NCBI GenBank assembly: GCA_009193035.1
Contig: SWDT01000124.1
Span: 186,001 to 250,000, forward strand
From: Halicephalobus mephisto
Lineage: Eukaryota > Nematoda > Chromadorea > Rhabditida > Panagrolaimidae
Length of the DNA: 64,000 nucleotides
Direction: 5' to 3'
The notes under the pieces are model-generated. The model ran no database searches. It saw nothing but the letters and a program-made list of their open reading frames with translations, and had not been told where the DNA came from. Below are positions 25,901 through 35,147 of the stretch, in pieces. The number at the start of each line of letters is the position of its first letter. Positions within the stretch are counted from its first letter, which is position 1. A program made the translations under genes and the position numbers.

Positions 25901-28900
25901 AGAAATTTCAATAGAATTTTAAAATATTTTCAAATTTTTATAAAATCTTTAAAAATTAAGAACTTTTAAAAAACTTCAAGTCTTCGGTTCTGGAACCTTC
26001 TGCAAATCCCTATTCAATCCTAAAAAATTCTAAAACCTCTAAAATTCTCGAATTTTTCAAAGTTTTCGTTCAATTTCGAAATATTTTTAGAAATCTGGGA
26101 AATTTCGAAATCTCCCATTGCCTTCTGGAAGATTTTCAAACATTTAAGGAAATCCTCATTTCCTAAGATCATTAAATTTTGAAATTTCGCTAAACTTATG
26201 ATTCTCGAAATCCACGTCTCTGAAGGTTAAATTTAGCGACGATATCTTTGAACTAAAAGTAAACATAAACAATTTCTTCAAAATTTTAAATTTCGAAATT
26301 TTTTAACTTTAAAAATCCATTTTTTGAATCACGAAATTGGCCAATTACTTACTTACTTTTATTTGTGACAAAATATAAAAATCAAATAATTTGTTTATTT
26401 ATTTTTTAAAATTAAAAAAGTTAAAAATTTCGAAATTTAAAAAAAATTAATTTTTTTCGAAATAAATTATTTAAAAAATTACAAAAATATCTTAAATTTA
26501 TAATTTTTATAAAAAAATAATTAAATTATTTATTTTAAAAAGTAATTTTATTTTTAAATTAAAAAAGTTTAAAAATTTCGAAATTTTTTAAATTTACAAA
26601 TTTGACTTTTAAAAATATAAATCATTAATTTTTTTTTCGCAACAAAAAATCGAAAAAAAAATTTTAAAAAATATCGAAAAAAAATTTTAAAAAATATCGA
26701 AAAAAAATTTTAAAAAATATCGAAAAAAAATTTTTTAAAAATATCGAAAAAAATTTTTTTAAATTAAAAAAAAATTTTAAAAATCTATTTTTTTTTTCAA
26801 AATTTGAACGTATTTAAATCATTTCCAGACAGGATTATTTCTAGATCTCATGTGTAAAGATAACTATTCTTTGAATTACTACTCGATAAAAGATAAACGA
26901 AAAAGAACGTGAAGGACGATTTAGTGAAAACCCCGACAGCAAAAAATTCGAAATTTCGAAATCCTCGAGTGAGAGAGAAAGTGCTAGAGCGAGAGCCCCA
27001 GTCACTTTTTCATTCAAATGGATTTCGAATTTGGGACGACCTCGATTTGCTTATATCGTGACTTCTAAAATTTCAATATCGATTATTTTTGTTTTTTAAA
27101 GTTAATTATCACTGCAAGTAAAGAAATCTGTCTTTAACGAGTTGTTTTAACGTTAATTTTTTTCGATTTTTAAAAATTTCATATATGAAAATTAACCCCT
27201 GAGGCTTTTATGTCTTCTTTATCCTAATCCGAAGACTTCTAAATTTATCTAGAAAGAATTTTTCTAAAAAATAATTACGAAATCACTATCGCGCAAAACT
27301 GGAACCGTCACCTAGGCTACTTCGGTTTCCAAAAACTCCCGAAAATTCGTATCAGGACTATTTCGCAACAATGCTAATTTTCATTTTTTACATAAAATTC
27401 ACTCTGAAGTTACGTAGGATTACAAAGTAATTACTATACAAAACCAGAATTGTAGGCTACTTCGGTTTCTAGCGAGTTTTAGGAATTCGCGGCGGGACCA
27501 TTTCGTTAAAAAAGTTGATTTTTTTCATGTTCAAAGCTGTACGATTATGACTGGGTCCTTTGAAGTCATATTAAACTTTGTCATTTTGAGTCTTGACTGG
27601 AAAGTTGCAAAAATTCGCGTTGAGATAATTTCGTAAAAAAAATTAATTTTTTATAACGGTGTTTTTTCAGTGTGACCACGTCGCCTCACACTAAAGACCA
27701 TAGAAACCAAGCTTCTGAAGCTCCTTCCCCCGAGGGGACGAATCTGCCGCAGTCTCGGGTTGTGAACCACTTCCACGTCGGACCGGACCAGAACTCCCAG
27801 AGTGCACTCCAGAAACAAGAAGGCGGGGGCTCTAGGTCGAAGTCGACTTGTGCTCCGTATTCCCCTTATTTGAAGGTTCTTCAAGAGGAACAACAGCGAC
27901 TCCAGAAGACTCCGGTGTTGGAGAGCGTGGAGGGAACGGAAACGGAATCTGATTCTGAAGCGCTTAATGCGAAATTTGAACGAGATCTGGAGATGCGAGA
28001 GCAACTCTCCAAAGAATCCAGTTCTGCCAGTTGTTCAATGGCTTCATCTACGACAACAGAAGCCGCGGAAGACGAGCCTGACGAAAAACGAACAGTGGTC
28101 AAGAAAGTGAGAAAGAACGGACTTCTGGAGAAACAGAAAGCAACAGTCCAGAAAGAAGATTCGACGGAAGGAAGTCCAGCAAATAGAAGATGGTTGATTC
28201 TGATTGAGCCCATCAGTGCTCTTCATATCGACGTAATCCTTGGAGCAAAAGTAAGGAAAAACTACTTTATGTAACTTCTTTCAAATTCATATATGGACTT
28301 TGGTTAATTTAAAGGATTCATATATGGACTTTGATTAATTTAAAGAATTCATATATGGACTTTGGTTAATTTAAAGAATTCATATATGGACTTTGATTAT
28401 TTTCAACTTTGTATATGAAATCCAATTTTAGGGAAGGATCTTCCGGACAGATGATTCCCTAGCTACTCTTTTGGGATACGAATGTACAAACCGACTTTTC
28501 GGTACGGAGATCCATAAACTACTGCCGTCGTTAAGTTTGAGTCAAGAGTTTGTCGGAAAAGAACAGCTCGTTTGTGGAGTCACTGTCAAGAAAAACGGAA
28601 TTCCATTCAGCGTTGTTGTTCATTCCGAATCCGTTGATGGTGAGTTTAATTTAAAATTTCAAAAATAATTTATTTAAAATCCGCTTTTTAGGTGGTGGTC
28701 CACTTTCGTATGAAATCCAAATCCGATCCTTGGCTTCCATCAACGGAGTCGTTACAATCACCGAATCTGGTCTGATGTATTCCTTCAACGAAAACTTCCT
28801 TCACGAACTCATCGGACGTCATCCCGGCACAGGAGACAAAAAGGACAGTGAAGGTAAATGTGTATTGGTAAGTTTAAAAAGTTCATTGCAATTGTAGAAA

Positions 28901-31543
28901 TAATATATGAACTCCTTTACGAAGTTGTCTCGAGGGGAAAGTTCTAAAAATTCCCCTCGAGACTCAATTTGTAGAATTTAGTTTTTATATGGTTCTTCAA
29001 GGGTCTAAGTATAATTATGTTGTTTTAAAAGTCAGAAATTTACTTTTTATGAATTTCTACAACTTTTTAGAAACTAAAGTAACTTGCAATTTCGGTTTTT
29101 TACAACAATAATTTTGAAATTTCACAAATTCATAAAATTTTCAAAGTTATTCTTCCTGGATAGATCTAGAAACTTCTTCAACGAGGTGTAGGAGGTGTTT
29201 AACTCGTTGTCTACCTCTTGAGGATTAATTTTTATATATGGAAATAGTCAAAGATTTTTTTTCAGATGATCACTGACGTCATTCCTGATTTCTTTTCAAA
29301 CATGGTTGAAGACGACATTCCAGCTGGACAAATTGCTCCAAATTCAGAATGTTCTCAGAAACCTTCTACATCGTCGTTGCCAGAGGTTCTGCAAGAACCT
29401 GGATTACTTGATGAAAACGAACTCAATGAACTTATTCATGAAAATGAAGAACAAGCAAAATGCCATGTAGTTCGTCCTGGAATTTTCTACGATTTAGCGA
29501 AACATTCAGATGGAACCTTGATTCCAGTGAGATTCGAAATTGCTCCATTGGATGTTCAAAGTTCTCCGAAACTTTTTGCTGTTTGTGTCAGCTTCGACAG
29601 GAATTCCGATTATGGATTCAGTCAACTTACAGGAGACGAAGTCGAAGAAGACACCAGAAGTTGTTCTGCAGATTCTGGACGACCTACAAGAGGCAGTGAT
29701 GATTCAGATGAATTCAGTTTTGTGGCTAAAACAGAACCGAAATTTTCCATTGGAGGTTGTCTTTTGAATAAGTCAATGATGGATCAGAAATCGAAATTAC
29801 CGTGTAATGGAAGTGATGTAAATCTGTCATTGGATACTTTAGAAGACACAAATAACGCCCTAGTAAGAGGACAGTACTCTAAATATTACGATACTTTCCA
29901 ATTGATCGGAAACGGAGCTTTTGGAAGTGTGAAGTTAAGTGCCAAAAAAGACAACGGATTATTGGTAAGTTTTCTGAAATAAAAAATATAATTTTTTATC
30001 GAATATTTTAATGTTTGAAAAATATAATTTTTTATCGAATATTTTAATGTTTGAAAAATATAATTTTTTATAGAATATTTTAATTTTTAAAAATATAATT
30101 TTTTATCGAATATTTTAATTTTTGAAAAATATAATTTTTTATAGAATATTTTAATTTTTAAAAATATAATTTTTTATAGAATATTTTAATTTTTGAAAAA
30201 TATTATTTTTCTGTAAAATATTTTAATTTTTAAAAATATTATTTTTTACAAAATATTTTAATTTTTAAAAATGTTTATTTTTGAGTTTTACAATAATACT
30301 GTTTTTAGGCTGTTACTAAATTTGTCAACAAATCCAAAGTTCTTCCGGAAAGTTGGGTTAAATCTGAAAAACGGAACAGAATGGTACCCATTGAGGTCCA
30401 TCTACTGGAAACCCTAAATCACCCTAACATTGTTAAAGTTCTTGATGTTTTTGAAAATTCTACATATTATCAACTTGTTATGGAAAAATTGGGCTGTGGA
30501 ATGGATTTGTTTGAATTCATAGATAATCAGCCCAAAATGCCGGAAGAATTAACTTCGTTTATTTTTCGACAAATTGTTTCGGCAGTGGCTTATTTGCATT
30601 CGAATCACATTGTTCATAGGGATTTGAAAGATGAAAACGTGATTATTGATCAGAATTTTTGCTGTAAACTGATTGATTTTGGAAGTGCAGCTTATTTTGG
30701 AGGAAATATTGTTTTTTCTACTTTTTGTGGAACAATGGAATACTGTAGTCCTGAAGTTTTAACAGGAAATAAATATCTAGGACCAGAATTGGAAATGTGG
30801 TCCTTGGGAGTATTACTGTATACTTTGGTTTTTTATGAAAATCCCTTCAGAACTGTGGAAGAAACTATTCAAGCTCATTTGGAATTGCCCTGGGGCATCA
30901 GTGAAGGACTATATCAAGTACTAGGATGGCTGTTACAACCAGATCCTAAATTACGGGCTACAGTAATCGAAATACAAAATCACTGGTGGGTAATACAACC
31001 GGTAGAGGTCAAAAAGTACAAATTCCAAGAAATGTTGAAAAATTGCGGTAAGTTTTATAATAAATAAAAATTTTAGAATTAAAAAAATATTTTAATTTTG
31101 AAAATTTGCAAATTTATTTTAAAAATTAATTTTTTGTTTTTTAAATTTATTTTTTAATCTTTTAAAATTTATTATTTTTTAAAATTTCAAAACTTATTAT
31201 TTTTTTTTAATTTAAAAATTTTTAAATTTATTATTTTTTTAAATTTTAAAATTTTTTTATTTTTTTATTTTTTATTTTTAAATTTCAAAATTTCTTTATT
31301 TTTTTAAATTTTAAAATTGTTTTAAAATTTATTATTTTTTAAAATTGTTTTAAAATTTCTTTATTTTTTAATTTTAAAATTGTTTTAAAATTTATTATTT
31401 TAGACCGTGCCCAAGTGGTCCCTCCCTTGTACGTCTCGGACCTTGCTCATCACCTGAACAATGCCTCCAGCTGCTCCAATCTGGCCAACAATTCCCATCT
31501 TGCAATAGACAAACAGGAATCTGGAGTCGTTTCAGCCAGATGA
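7937..31543 (+). CDS. pask: PAS-domain serine/threonine kinase (PAS kinase)
   Basis: Nutrient-sensing protein kinase, orthologue of animal PASK and yeast Psk. Exons: 7937-8314, 8359-8586, 8630-8787, 27671-28250, 28432-28639, 28692-28867, 29266-29964, 30309-31047, 31404-31543; all phases agree, giving 1101 aa. PAS-A begins near residue 115 ([10 protein letters not shown] then [14 protein letters not shown]). It is split by a long Ser/Glu/Lys-rich insert and resumes at [17 protein letters not shown] second PAS starts at [17 protein letters not shown] (about 449), and a third similar strand set starts at about 520. The kinase domain shows the G-loop GNGAFG (about 791), Lys813 in [14 protein letters not shown] with Asp914, DFG at about 932, a [11 protein letters not shown] activation segment and [10 protein letters not shown]. 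The FCGT.EYC.PE segment and the 'QPV' C-lobe end are typical of PASK. Start chosen by the acceptor at 7934. Extra exons inside the giant third intron are possible. Confidence 0.88.
8945..9085. repeat. 66-bp direct duplication in PASK intron
   Basis: Two adjacent copies containing aaaagatctatgatgtactg followed by 'tttgttaagaagattgaaat' lie about 66 bp apart, with one or two differences. This is a recent local tandem duplication. Confidence 0.75.
9240..9565 (+). repeat. 118-128-bp tandem repeat family, copy 2
   Basis: It opens with 'gaagaatactggaaatcttt' and 'aacaaataagg', then has units with ccctacagtatt at about 9354 and 9477 (period 123 bp). It ends with 'ccaacaactacaatccacaa'. The same order of blocks is found at 61401-61825 and, inverted, at 53312-53626. 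Confidence 0.75.
13265..13685. repeat. Tandem repeat with ggtcccaacgcgaa words
   Basis: The word tcccaa(c/g)gcgaa recurs near 13272, 13352, 13443, 13525 and 13609. Two kinds of half-unit alternate, giving a higher-order period of about 172 bp. The spacer is 'tagaaattatttaatcc' or 'aaaaagttgtttattccc'. No coding potential. Confidence 0.7.
15191..15870. repeat. TATCGATA-rich element, copy 2, with a 92-bp internal array
   Basis: The block starts with acacacaaaaaa and ends near ttattttttgtc at about 15868. Inside it a 92-bp unit (tctctgagaaatcagaatcc, then 'gtacaacgcgcaaatatta') repeats at 15311, 15403 and 15495, with a drifted fourth unit near 15627. The rest is the tatcgatatattgaatgta satellite-like sequence of the family. 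Confidence 0.75.
16225..16531 (+). repeat. Inverted repeat arm A (about 305 bp)
   Basis: This stretch reappears in reverse complement at 20145-20448 with only a handful of differences. Both arms contain gaccatt-free runs such as attcaaataatctctcagaa and 'cttctggaaccttccagaat'. Each arm carries the same 62-codon open frame (16291-16479 plus; 20190-20378 minus), a by-product of the duplication. The 3.6 kb between the arms is not itself mirrored. Confidence 0.8.
19082..19825. repeat. TATCGATA-rich element, copy 3 (most complete)
   Basis: It opens with acacgcaaaaaattg and closes with cctttttgtgtgtata, i.e. short inverted ends resembling acac(g/a)caaaaa. The interior is tandem drifted units around gtatcggatacattatat and tatcgatatattgaa. 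The 19295-19510 minus and 19514-19789 plus ORFs are artefacts of this repeat. The right third matches 2454-2700. Confidence 0.75.
20145..20448 (-). repeat. Inverted repeat arm B (about 305 bp)
   Basis: Reverse-complement partner of 16225-16531. Similarity starts at about 20448 (ggagacttagaatgttgta on the minus strand) and ends near 20145 (cgtttcgagacaattct). The near-identity indicates a recent inverted duplication or an interrupted palindrome capable of pairing in the transcript of the PASK intron. Confidence 0.8.
20756..20877 (+). other. Candidate extra PASK exon
   Basis: After the acceptor gcgtag (to 20755) the sequence is unusually balanced in base content. Read in the phase left by PASK exon 3 it is open (R then [20 protein letters not shown] and on to ...QDQAQPL), up to the donor ttga|gtaaat at 20878. 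It leaves phase 1, whereas exon 4 at 27671 needs phase 2. A further unseen exon would therefore be required, or the stretch is not coding. No family similarity was recognised. Confidence 0.25.
23480..23880. repeat. About 35-bp tandem repeat
   Basis: Roughly eleven drifted units of the type 'cttttttccgtttgggagtt' followed by 'tttgaataatttt' follow one another. A minus-strand Lys/Asn-rich ORF (23361-23636) and the plus ORF 23281-23589 are by-products. Confidence 0.65.
24340..24870. repeat. Nested tandem repeats with gaacttaacagttg words
   Basis: Blocks 'ttagatttctgaattccaaa' (near 24419, 24480, 24586 and 24706) alternate with 'gaacttaacagttgtgttaa' and 'aaaattcgaattagtttga'. This makes a higher-order array with irregular spacing. 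No coding potential. Confidence 0.65.
26645..26765. repeat. 23-24-bp tandem repeat
   Basis: The word atatcgaaaaaaaatttt recurs with 'cga' at 26651, 26675, 26698, 26721 and 26745. Confidence 0.7.
28286..28409. repeat. 31-bp tandem repeat in PASK intron 4
   Basis: Four units start with ttcatatatggactttg at 28286, 28317, 28348 and 28379, exactly 31 bp apart, and differ mainly by a g/a alternation. They make up most of the intron between exons 27671-28250 and 28432-28639. Confidence 0.85.
29985..30290. repeat. 36-bp tandem repeat in PASK intron 7
   Basis: About eight units of 'gaatattttaatttttgaaa' and 'aatataattttttat' repeat with a 36-bp period (gaatatttta at 30001, 30037, 30073 and on). The array fills the intron between the exon with the G-loop and the exon with the catalytic Lys. 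Confidence 0.8.
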
Positions 31544-31764
31544 CTTCAGTTTAAAATTCTTTCAGTCAACGGGTTCCAAATGACTCAATCAGTTAATTGA
31601 GCTTCAATTTTTCCTGAATTTAAAAATTCCAATACGTTCAGTTAAAATTAATTCTTTCAAAAATGTTTAAAAATGCCTAGATTCAAAACGGATTATCTGA
31701 AATTGACAATCTAAAAACGAGTCAAATGCGAGTCTTTGTTCACTTTGACATTATTTTTGGATCC

Positions 31765-31770
31765 AATAAA
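31765..31770 (+). terminator. PASK polyadenylation signal
   Basis: A canonical AATAAA lies 222 bp downstream of the PASK stop at 31541-31543. It is the first good one on this strand. Confidence 0.55.
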
Positions 31771-32189
31771 AGATTATGAAAAAAGTTGCTTATACATTTT
31801 AAAGAGAAGTTTTGAAAATTAATTTGGCGGTTCGACTTTGGTCCTGGCACGAATGATGGTATATATATTTGTTTTGGATATTGAATTTTTGGGATTTGTT
31901 ACTTTTTGAAAAAATCTTAAAAATAAAGTTTAATTCTTGTTATATCTGATGTAAAAAATCAGAAAAATATTAAAAAATCAAAAAAACTGTTAAAAGTAAC
32001 GTAATTATTGTTTGTCCTTCGATGAGAACCTTGTTTTAATTTATGAATTACAAAAGATAGGATAATAGGAAAAACCAAGGAACAACTAGAAAATCAATTC
32101 CATATATAAAAAACAGCTGACCAAAACATTCGTGTCGGGATCACGGTTGTTTATTCAAAGGGCAATTTGGCCGCACAAGTACGCCCATG
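31771..32189. other. Spacer between PASK and the minisatellite
   Basis: AT-rich, without ORF, RNA gene or repeat that I can support. The phrase cattcgtgtcgggatcacgg at 32131-32150 resembles the 18-bp unit that follows and may be its origin. Confidence 0.4.
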
Positions 32190-32540
32190 AACAATTATTA
32201 TTCGTGTCAGGATCATTATTCGTGTTAGGATCATTATTCGTGTTAGGATCATTATTCGTGTTAGGATCATTATTCGTGTCAGGATCATCATTCGTGTCAA
32301 GATCATTATTCGTGTTAGGATCATCATTCGTGTCAAGATCATCATTCGTGTCAGGATCATCATTCGTGTCAGGATCATCATTCGTGTTAGGATCATTATT
32401 CGTGTCAGGATCATTATTTATATTAATACCATTATTCGCGTCAAGAATATTATTTATATTAATATCATTACTTGTCTTAGGACCATCATTGATGTTAATA
32501 TTATAATTCATTTTAAAACCACCATTTGTGTCAGGATCAA
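32190..32540. repeat. 18-bp minisatellite (attcgtgtcaggatcatt)
   Basis: About nineteen units of attcgtgt(c/t)aggatcat(t/c) follow one another, exact at the left and degenerate at the right. Because the period is a multiple of three, three frames stay open: plus 32132-32506 (Ser/Leu/Phe/Val repeats) and minus 32155-32631 (Asn/Asp/Pro/Thr repeats) and 32151-32414. None has a start context, splice sites or a family, so I treat them as by-products. Confidence 0.85.
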
Positions 32541-32797
32541 GGTTGAACATTTGGACTTTTATTTTAAATAAATCTAAGCTAATACATAAAAGCGTAAAAT
32601 TTTCATCGTACTTTGGGAAACAATAATACATCTGTAATTTTTATACAATTACGAATAAGAATCCTAAAAATGAACGCGGATCTTTGTGGAATTGTCCCAA
32701 CACGAAAATCCGATTTCGCGCGATGGACCAAATTTGACTCGAACAATTCTGTTTCTGAATTTTTTAAATCCTCCATTGTCTCTCATTTTTAACTCTA

Positions 32798-32805
32798 GTT
32801 TTAGT
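32798..32805 (+). promoter_or_regulatory. Putative trans-splice acceptor before SAS-6 start
   Basis: The sequence gttttag ends at 32804, eleven bases before the ATG at 32816, and fits a spliced-leader acceptor. PASK ends 1.27 kb upstream on the same strand, too far for a typical tight worm operon. Confidence 0.45.
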
Positions 32806-32815
32806 CGATTTAATC

Positions 32816-34562
32816 ATGACTGTTGTATTCGACGACGTAGTACGCATCAGATTCCACAATAATGGAACTGTTGCCAATTCGAAGTAAGTTTTTTTTTTGT
32901 TCAAAATGTTAAATTTTTTATTTTTAGTGATGCTCAGAAACTCAGATTACGTATTCAGAAGGCTTCCAATGGAGAAACAGATAAAGTAAGTGGTTTTATT
33001 TGGATTTGATATATGGATTTCGAAATTTGATATATGAACTTTTTAGTTTTTGATTGAACTATCTGATGACACTAAGATCGATTACTTGTTTCGACTGCAT
33101 TTATCACGGACAGAATATGAGAGAATTCGCTTAGAACAAGGACTTGGAGTTGAATTCGATCAACTACCGGCTCGTATAGTGGATTTCATCCGGAATCTAG
33201 ACAGGAATACAGAGGACTGGTTTGAAGGGACGGTAGACACCGATGGAATTTGCAAATTTGAACTTATGACGAGACGATCTGATTTCAGAACCAATAGTTT
33301 GTTGACACTTTTGATTCCTCGAGTAATTGGTCAAGAATTAGTGGACCATTTGGTCGAATGCGCTCAGTATTTCCGGAAAAAATGGACTGAAGACAAATCC
33401 AGTCTCGGAAGCATGAAACGACGTCTGGAATCCTTGGAAGACGAAGTGGATAAGTTGAATTCCGAAAACTCCAAGCTGAAGGAGAATGTAAGACATCTGG
33501 AAAACGACAAACAACGACTGATCGAAGAAGTGACTTCAGTCGAACACGACTATAATGTAAGTTTTAACTTCGTCTATTTCTATTCAAAAATCACAAAAAT
33601 CCTTTGCAATGAGGTACTTGGGTAGTAATTATGGTTTTTTAAATATCTACTATCATTTTAATAGTTTTTAATTCTCGAAAATAGAAAATTTTCACACACC
33701 CTAATAATCCAGACCCGGAAATTTCCAAATCTATTAAGACAGAATATGGTTCCAAAATGTTAATTTCGAAATAGTATGTAGTTAGGAACTTATTATCATA
33801 TAAAACCGAAATTTCCTCCATAAACATTTTTAATATCTAGAAATTTCGTGTCAGGATTGTTTCTTAAAAAAGTTTGTTCTTGATTTTTACAATAATATGA
33901 TTCTTTTTCTAGATCTTGAAGGAAGAGGCTCATGTTAATGCTGAAAGAATCAAAGAATTGACAAACGACGTAGAAGCCCTCAGAGATGATGCTGACGAAC
34001 TCGAAGAAATGCTCGACGAATCAAACACTAAAGTGAACCAATTGGAAGAGGAATTAGAAGAGGAAAGAAGAAGAAACGAACAACTTGAAGATGCCCGAAT
34101 TACTACGAGAAATTTGATGACGGAAATTGCGGAAAAAGGAAAGAAACGAGAACATGAAGTTATTCAGCTGAGAAAAGAAGTCCAAGAACTTCGTCGACAT
34201 CGGGGACAATTGGAAGATGACGTAGAGGAATTCAAAGCTATTTTATCTGACACGAGGACTGAAAATGAGCTACTTCGAGAAGACCTTCAAAAACGACAAG
34301 ACCTAATGGACACTCTTCAGAAGGAAATCGATGGCTTGAAAATTCAGATGGAAATTAAGAACAAAGTACTTGTGAACCAGAATAGAGTGGTGAAACCTAC
34401 AGAAGGTAAATTTTAGTTTTACTGAGAAATCAGAAACAAGAGTTTTCAGTCACAACAACTAGAGCTCCATTAAATCTCTCAAAACCAGTAACCGGGAAAC
34501 CAGCACTGACTTCGTTGTTGAATGTAAAGAGACCCACTACAACTAAGAATCTTGGTCGATAA
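32816..34562 (+). CDS. sas-6: Centriole assembly protein SAS-6
   Basis: Structural core of the centriolar cartwheel or central tube; it dimerises by a coiled coil and oligomerises through globular heads. Exons: 32816-32883, 32928-32985, 33047-33556, 33913-34405, 34450-34562; phases agree, 413 aa. The head (about 1-165) carries LSDDTKIDYLFRLHLSRTEY and GLGVEFDQLPARIVDFI, which line up with the head of animal SAS-6. It is followed by a PISA-like segment CKFELMTRRSDF...LLTLLIPRV at about 111-135. Residues 165-370 are a continuous heptad-rich coiled coil (Glu/Lys/Leu), ending in LKIQMEIKNKVLVNQNRVV. A short basic Thr/Pro tail (371-413) completes it. Length is near the roughly 490 aa I recall for the C. 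elegans protein, with a shorter tail. Other coiled-coil proteins of the XRCC4/SAS-6 fold are the only alternative. Confidence 0.85.
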
Positions 34563-35147
34563 GGTGTAATTATTCCATTTTATCTTTTAAGTGTGCCAAA
34601 AGTAAACTTTTGCAAAATTTACAGATTGAGAATTGAAAGATAGTGGATTTAATGTTTCAAAAATCAGCTGTACCTCGATTTTCGAACTTGTAATTGTGGT
34701 TTCTGAATTTTATATTTTTACATGTCTTTTATTCAAGCTAGACACAAATATAATATAGGACAATATTAATAATACAAGTTCAATATCCAAGGACTTCGTC
34801 TGACGTGATGTGTCCCCCTTTTTATACTTGGTAGAGGACTGATTAGTTTCGGGTGTTATGGATATCCTTGGTCGTGGGGATTACATGCCCGCAATATTAC
34901 GAATTTAATATTTACAATACTATGATTGTCAAGAAAGTAACTAGGTTGGGGAATTTCGAAATTTTTTCTGAAAGGTAAAATTTAATTTCAGGCCAGATTT
35001 TCTTTTATTTAATAAAGTCAATTTTGAGTTATATCGTTATTTTGTTGGATATGGTAATCATATGATTTGGAATTGGGTTAATCTAAATTTGTCCGTAAAT
35101 TACTTGTCAGACCACATGACTAAGTGATGTTTGATTACAGTAATCAG
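34563..35147. other. Spacer between SAS-6 and the minus-strand receptors
   Basis: It holds the LTR-like remnant described separately. From about 35019 it also holds sequence (gagttatatcgttattttgt) repeated at 37640, the downstream edge of the receptor duplication. No clear AATAAA for SAS-6 was found within 150 bp. Confidence 0.5.
34723..34893 (-). mobile_element. LTR-like remnant (minus strand)
   Basis: Read on the minus strand the block has a TATA box followed by a G run (TATAAAAAGGGGG, about 34814-34826) and then a polyA signal, AATAAA, at 34728-34733, about 90 bp downstream. It possibly begins TGCGGGCATG and ends AAAAGACA. That is the layout of a short LTR. No second LTR, primer-binding site or gag-pol is nearby and no clean target duplication was found, so the ends are tentative. 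Confidence 0.35.

Larger units (their letters stand above)
8788..27670 (+). other. Giant 18.9-kb PASK intron
   Basis: Exon 3 ends in phase 2 at the donor ag|gttggt, and exon 4 starts after ttttttcag in the fitting phase ([10 protein letters not shown]), so direct splicing is possible. The neighbouring PASK introns are 43-460 bp. The interior is mostly aaattttt low complexity and the repeats listed separately. More base-balanced islands lie at about 12930-13170, 17730-17925, 19840-20110, 20750-20960, 21830-21990, 23040-23370 and 26890-27060. Only the one at 20756 gives a phase-compatible exon candidate. No complete nested gene or RNA gene was recognised. Confidence 0.6.

Noticed and set aside
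27651..28226. Three minus-strand ORFs (117, 110 and 60 codons)
   Set aside because: They lie opposite PASK exon 4 and consist of low-complexity Arg/Ser/Leu translations of its Glu/Ser-rich code.
32132..32631. Repetitive ORFs of 124, 87 and 158 codons
   Set aside because: Produced by an 18-bp minisatellite whose period is a multiple of three; no splice sites, start context or family.
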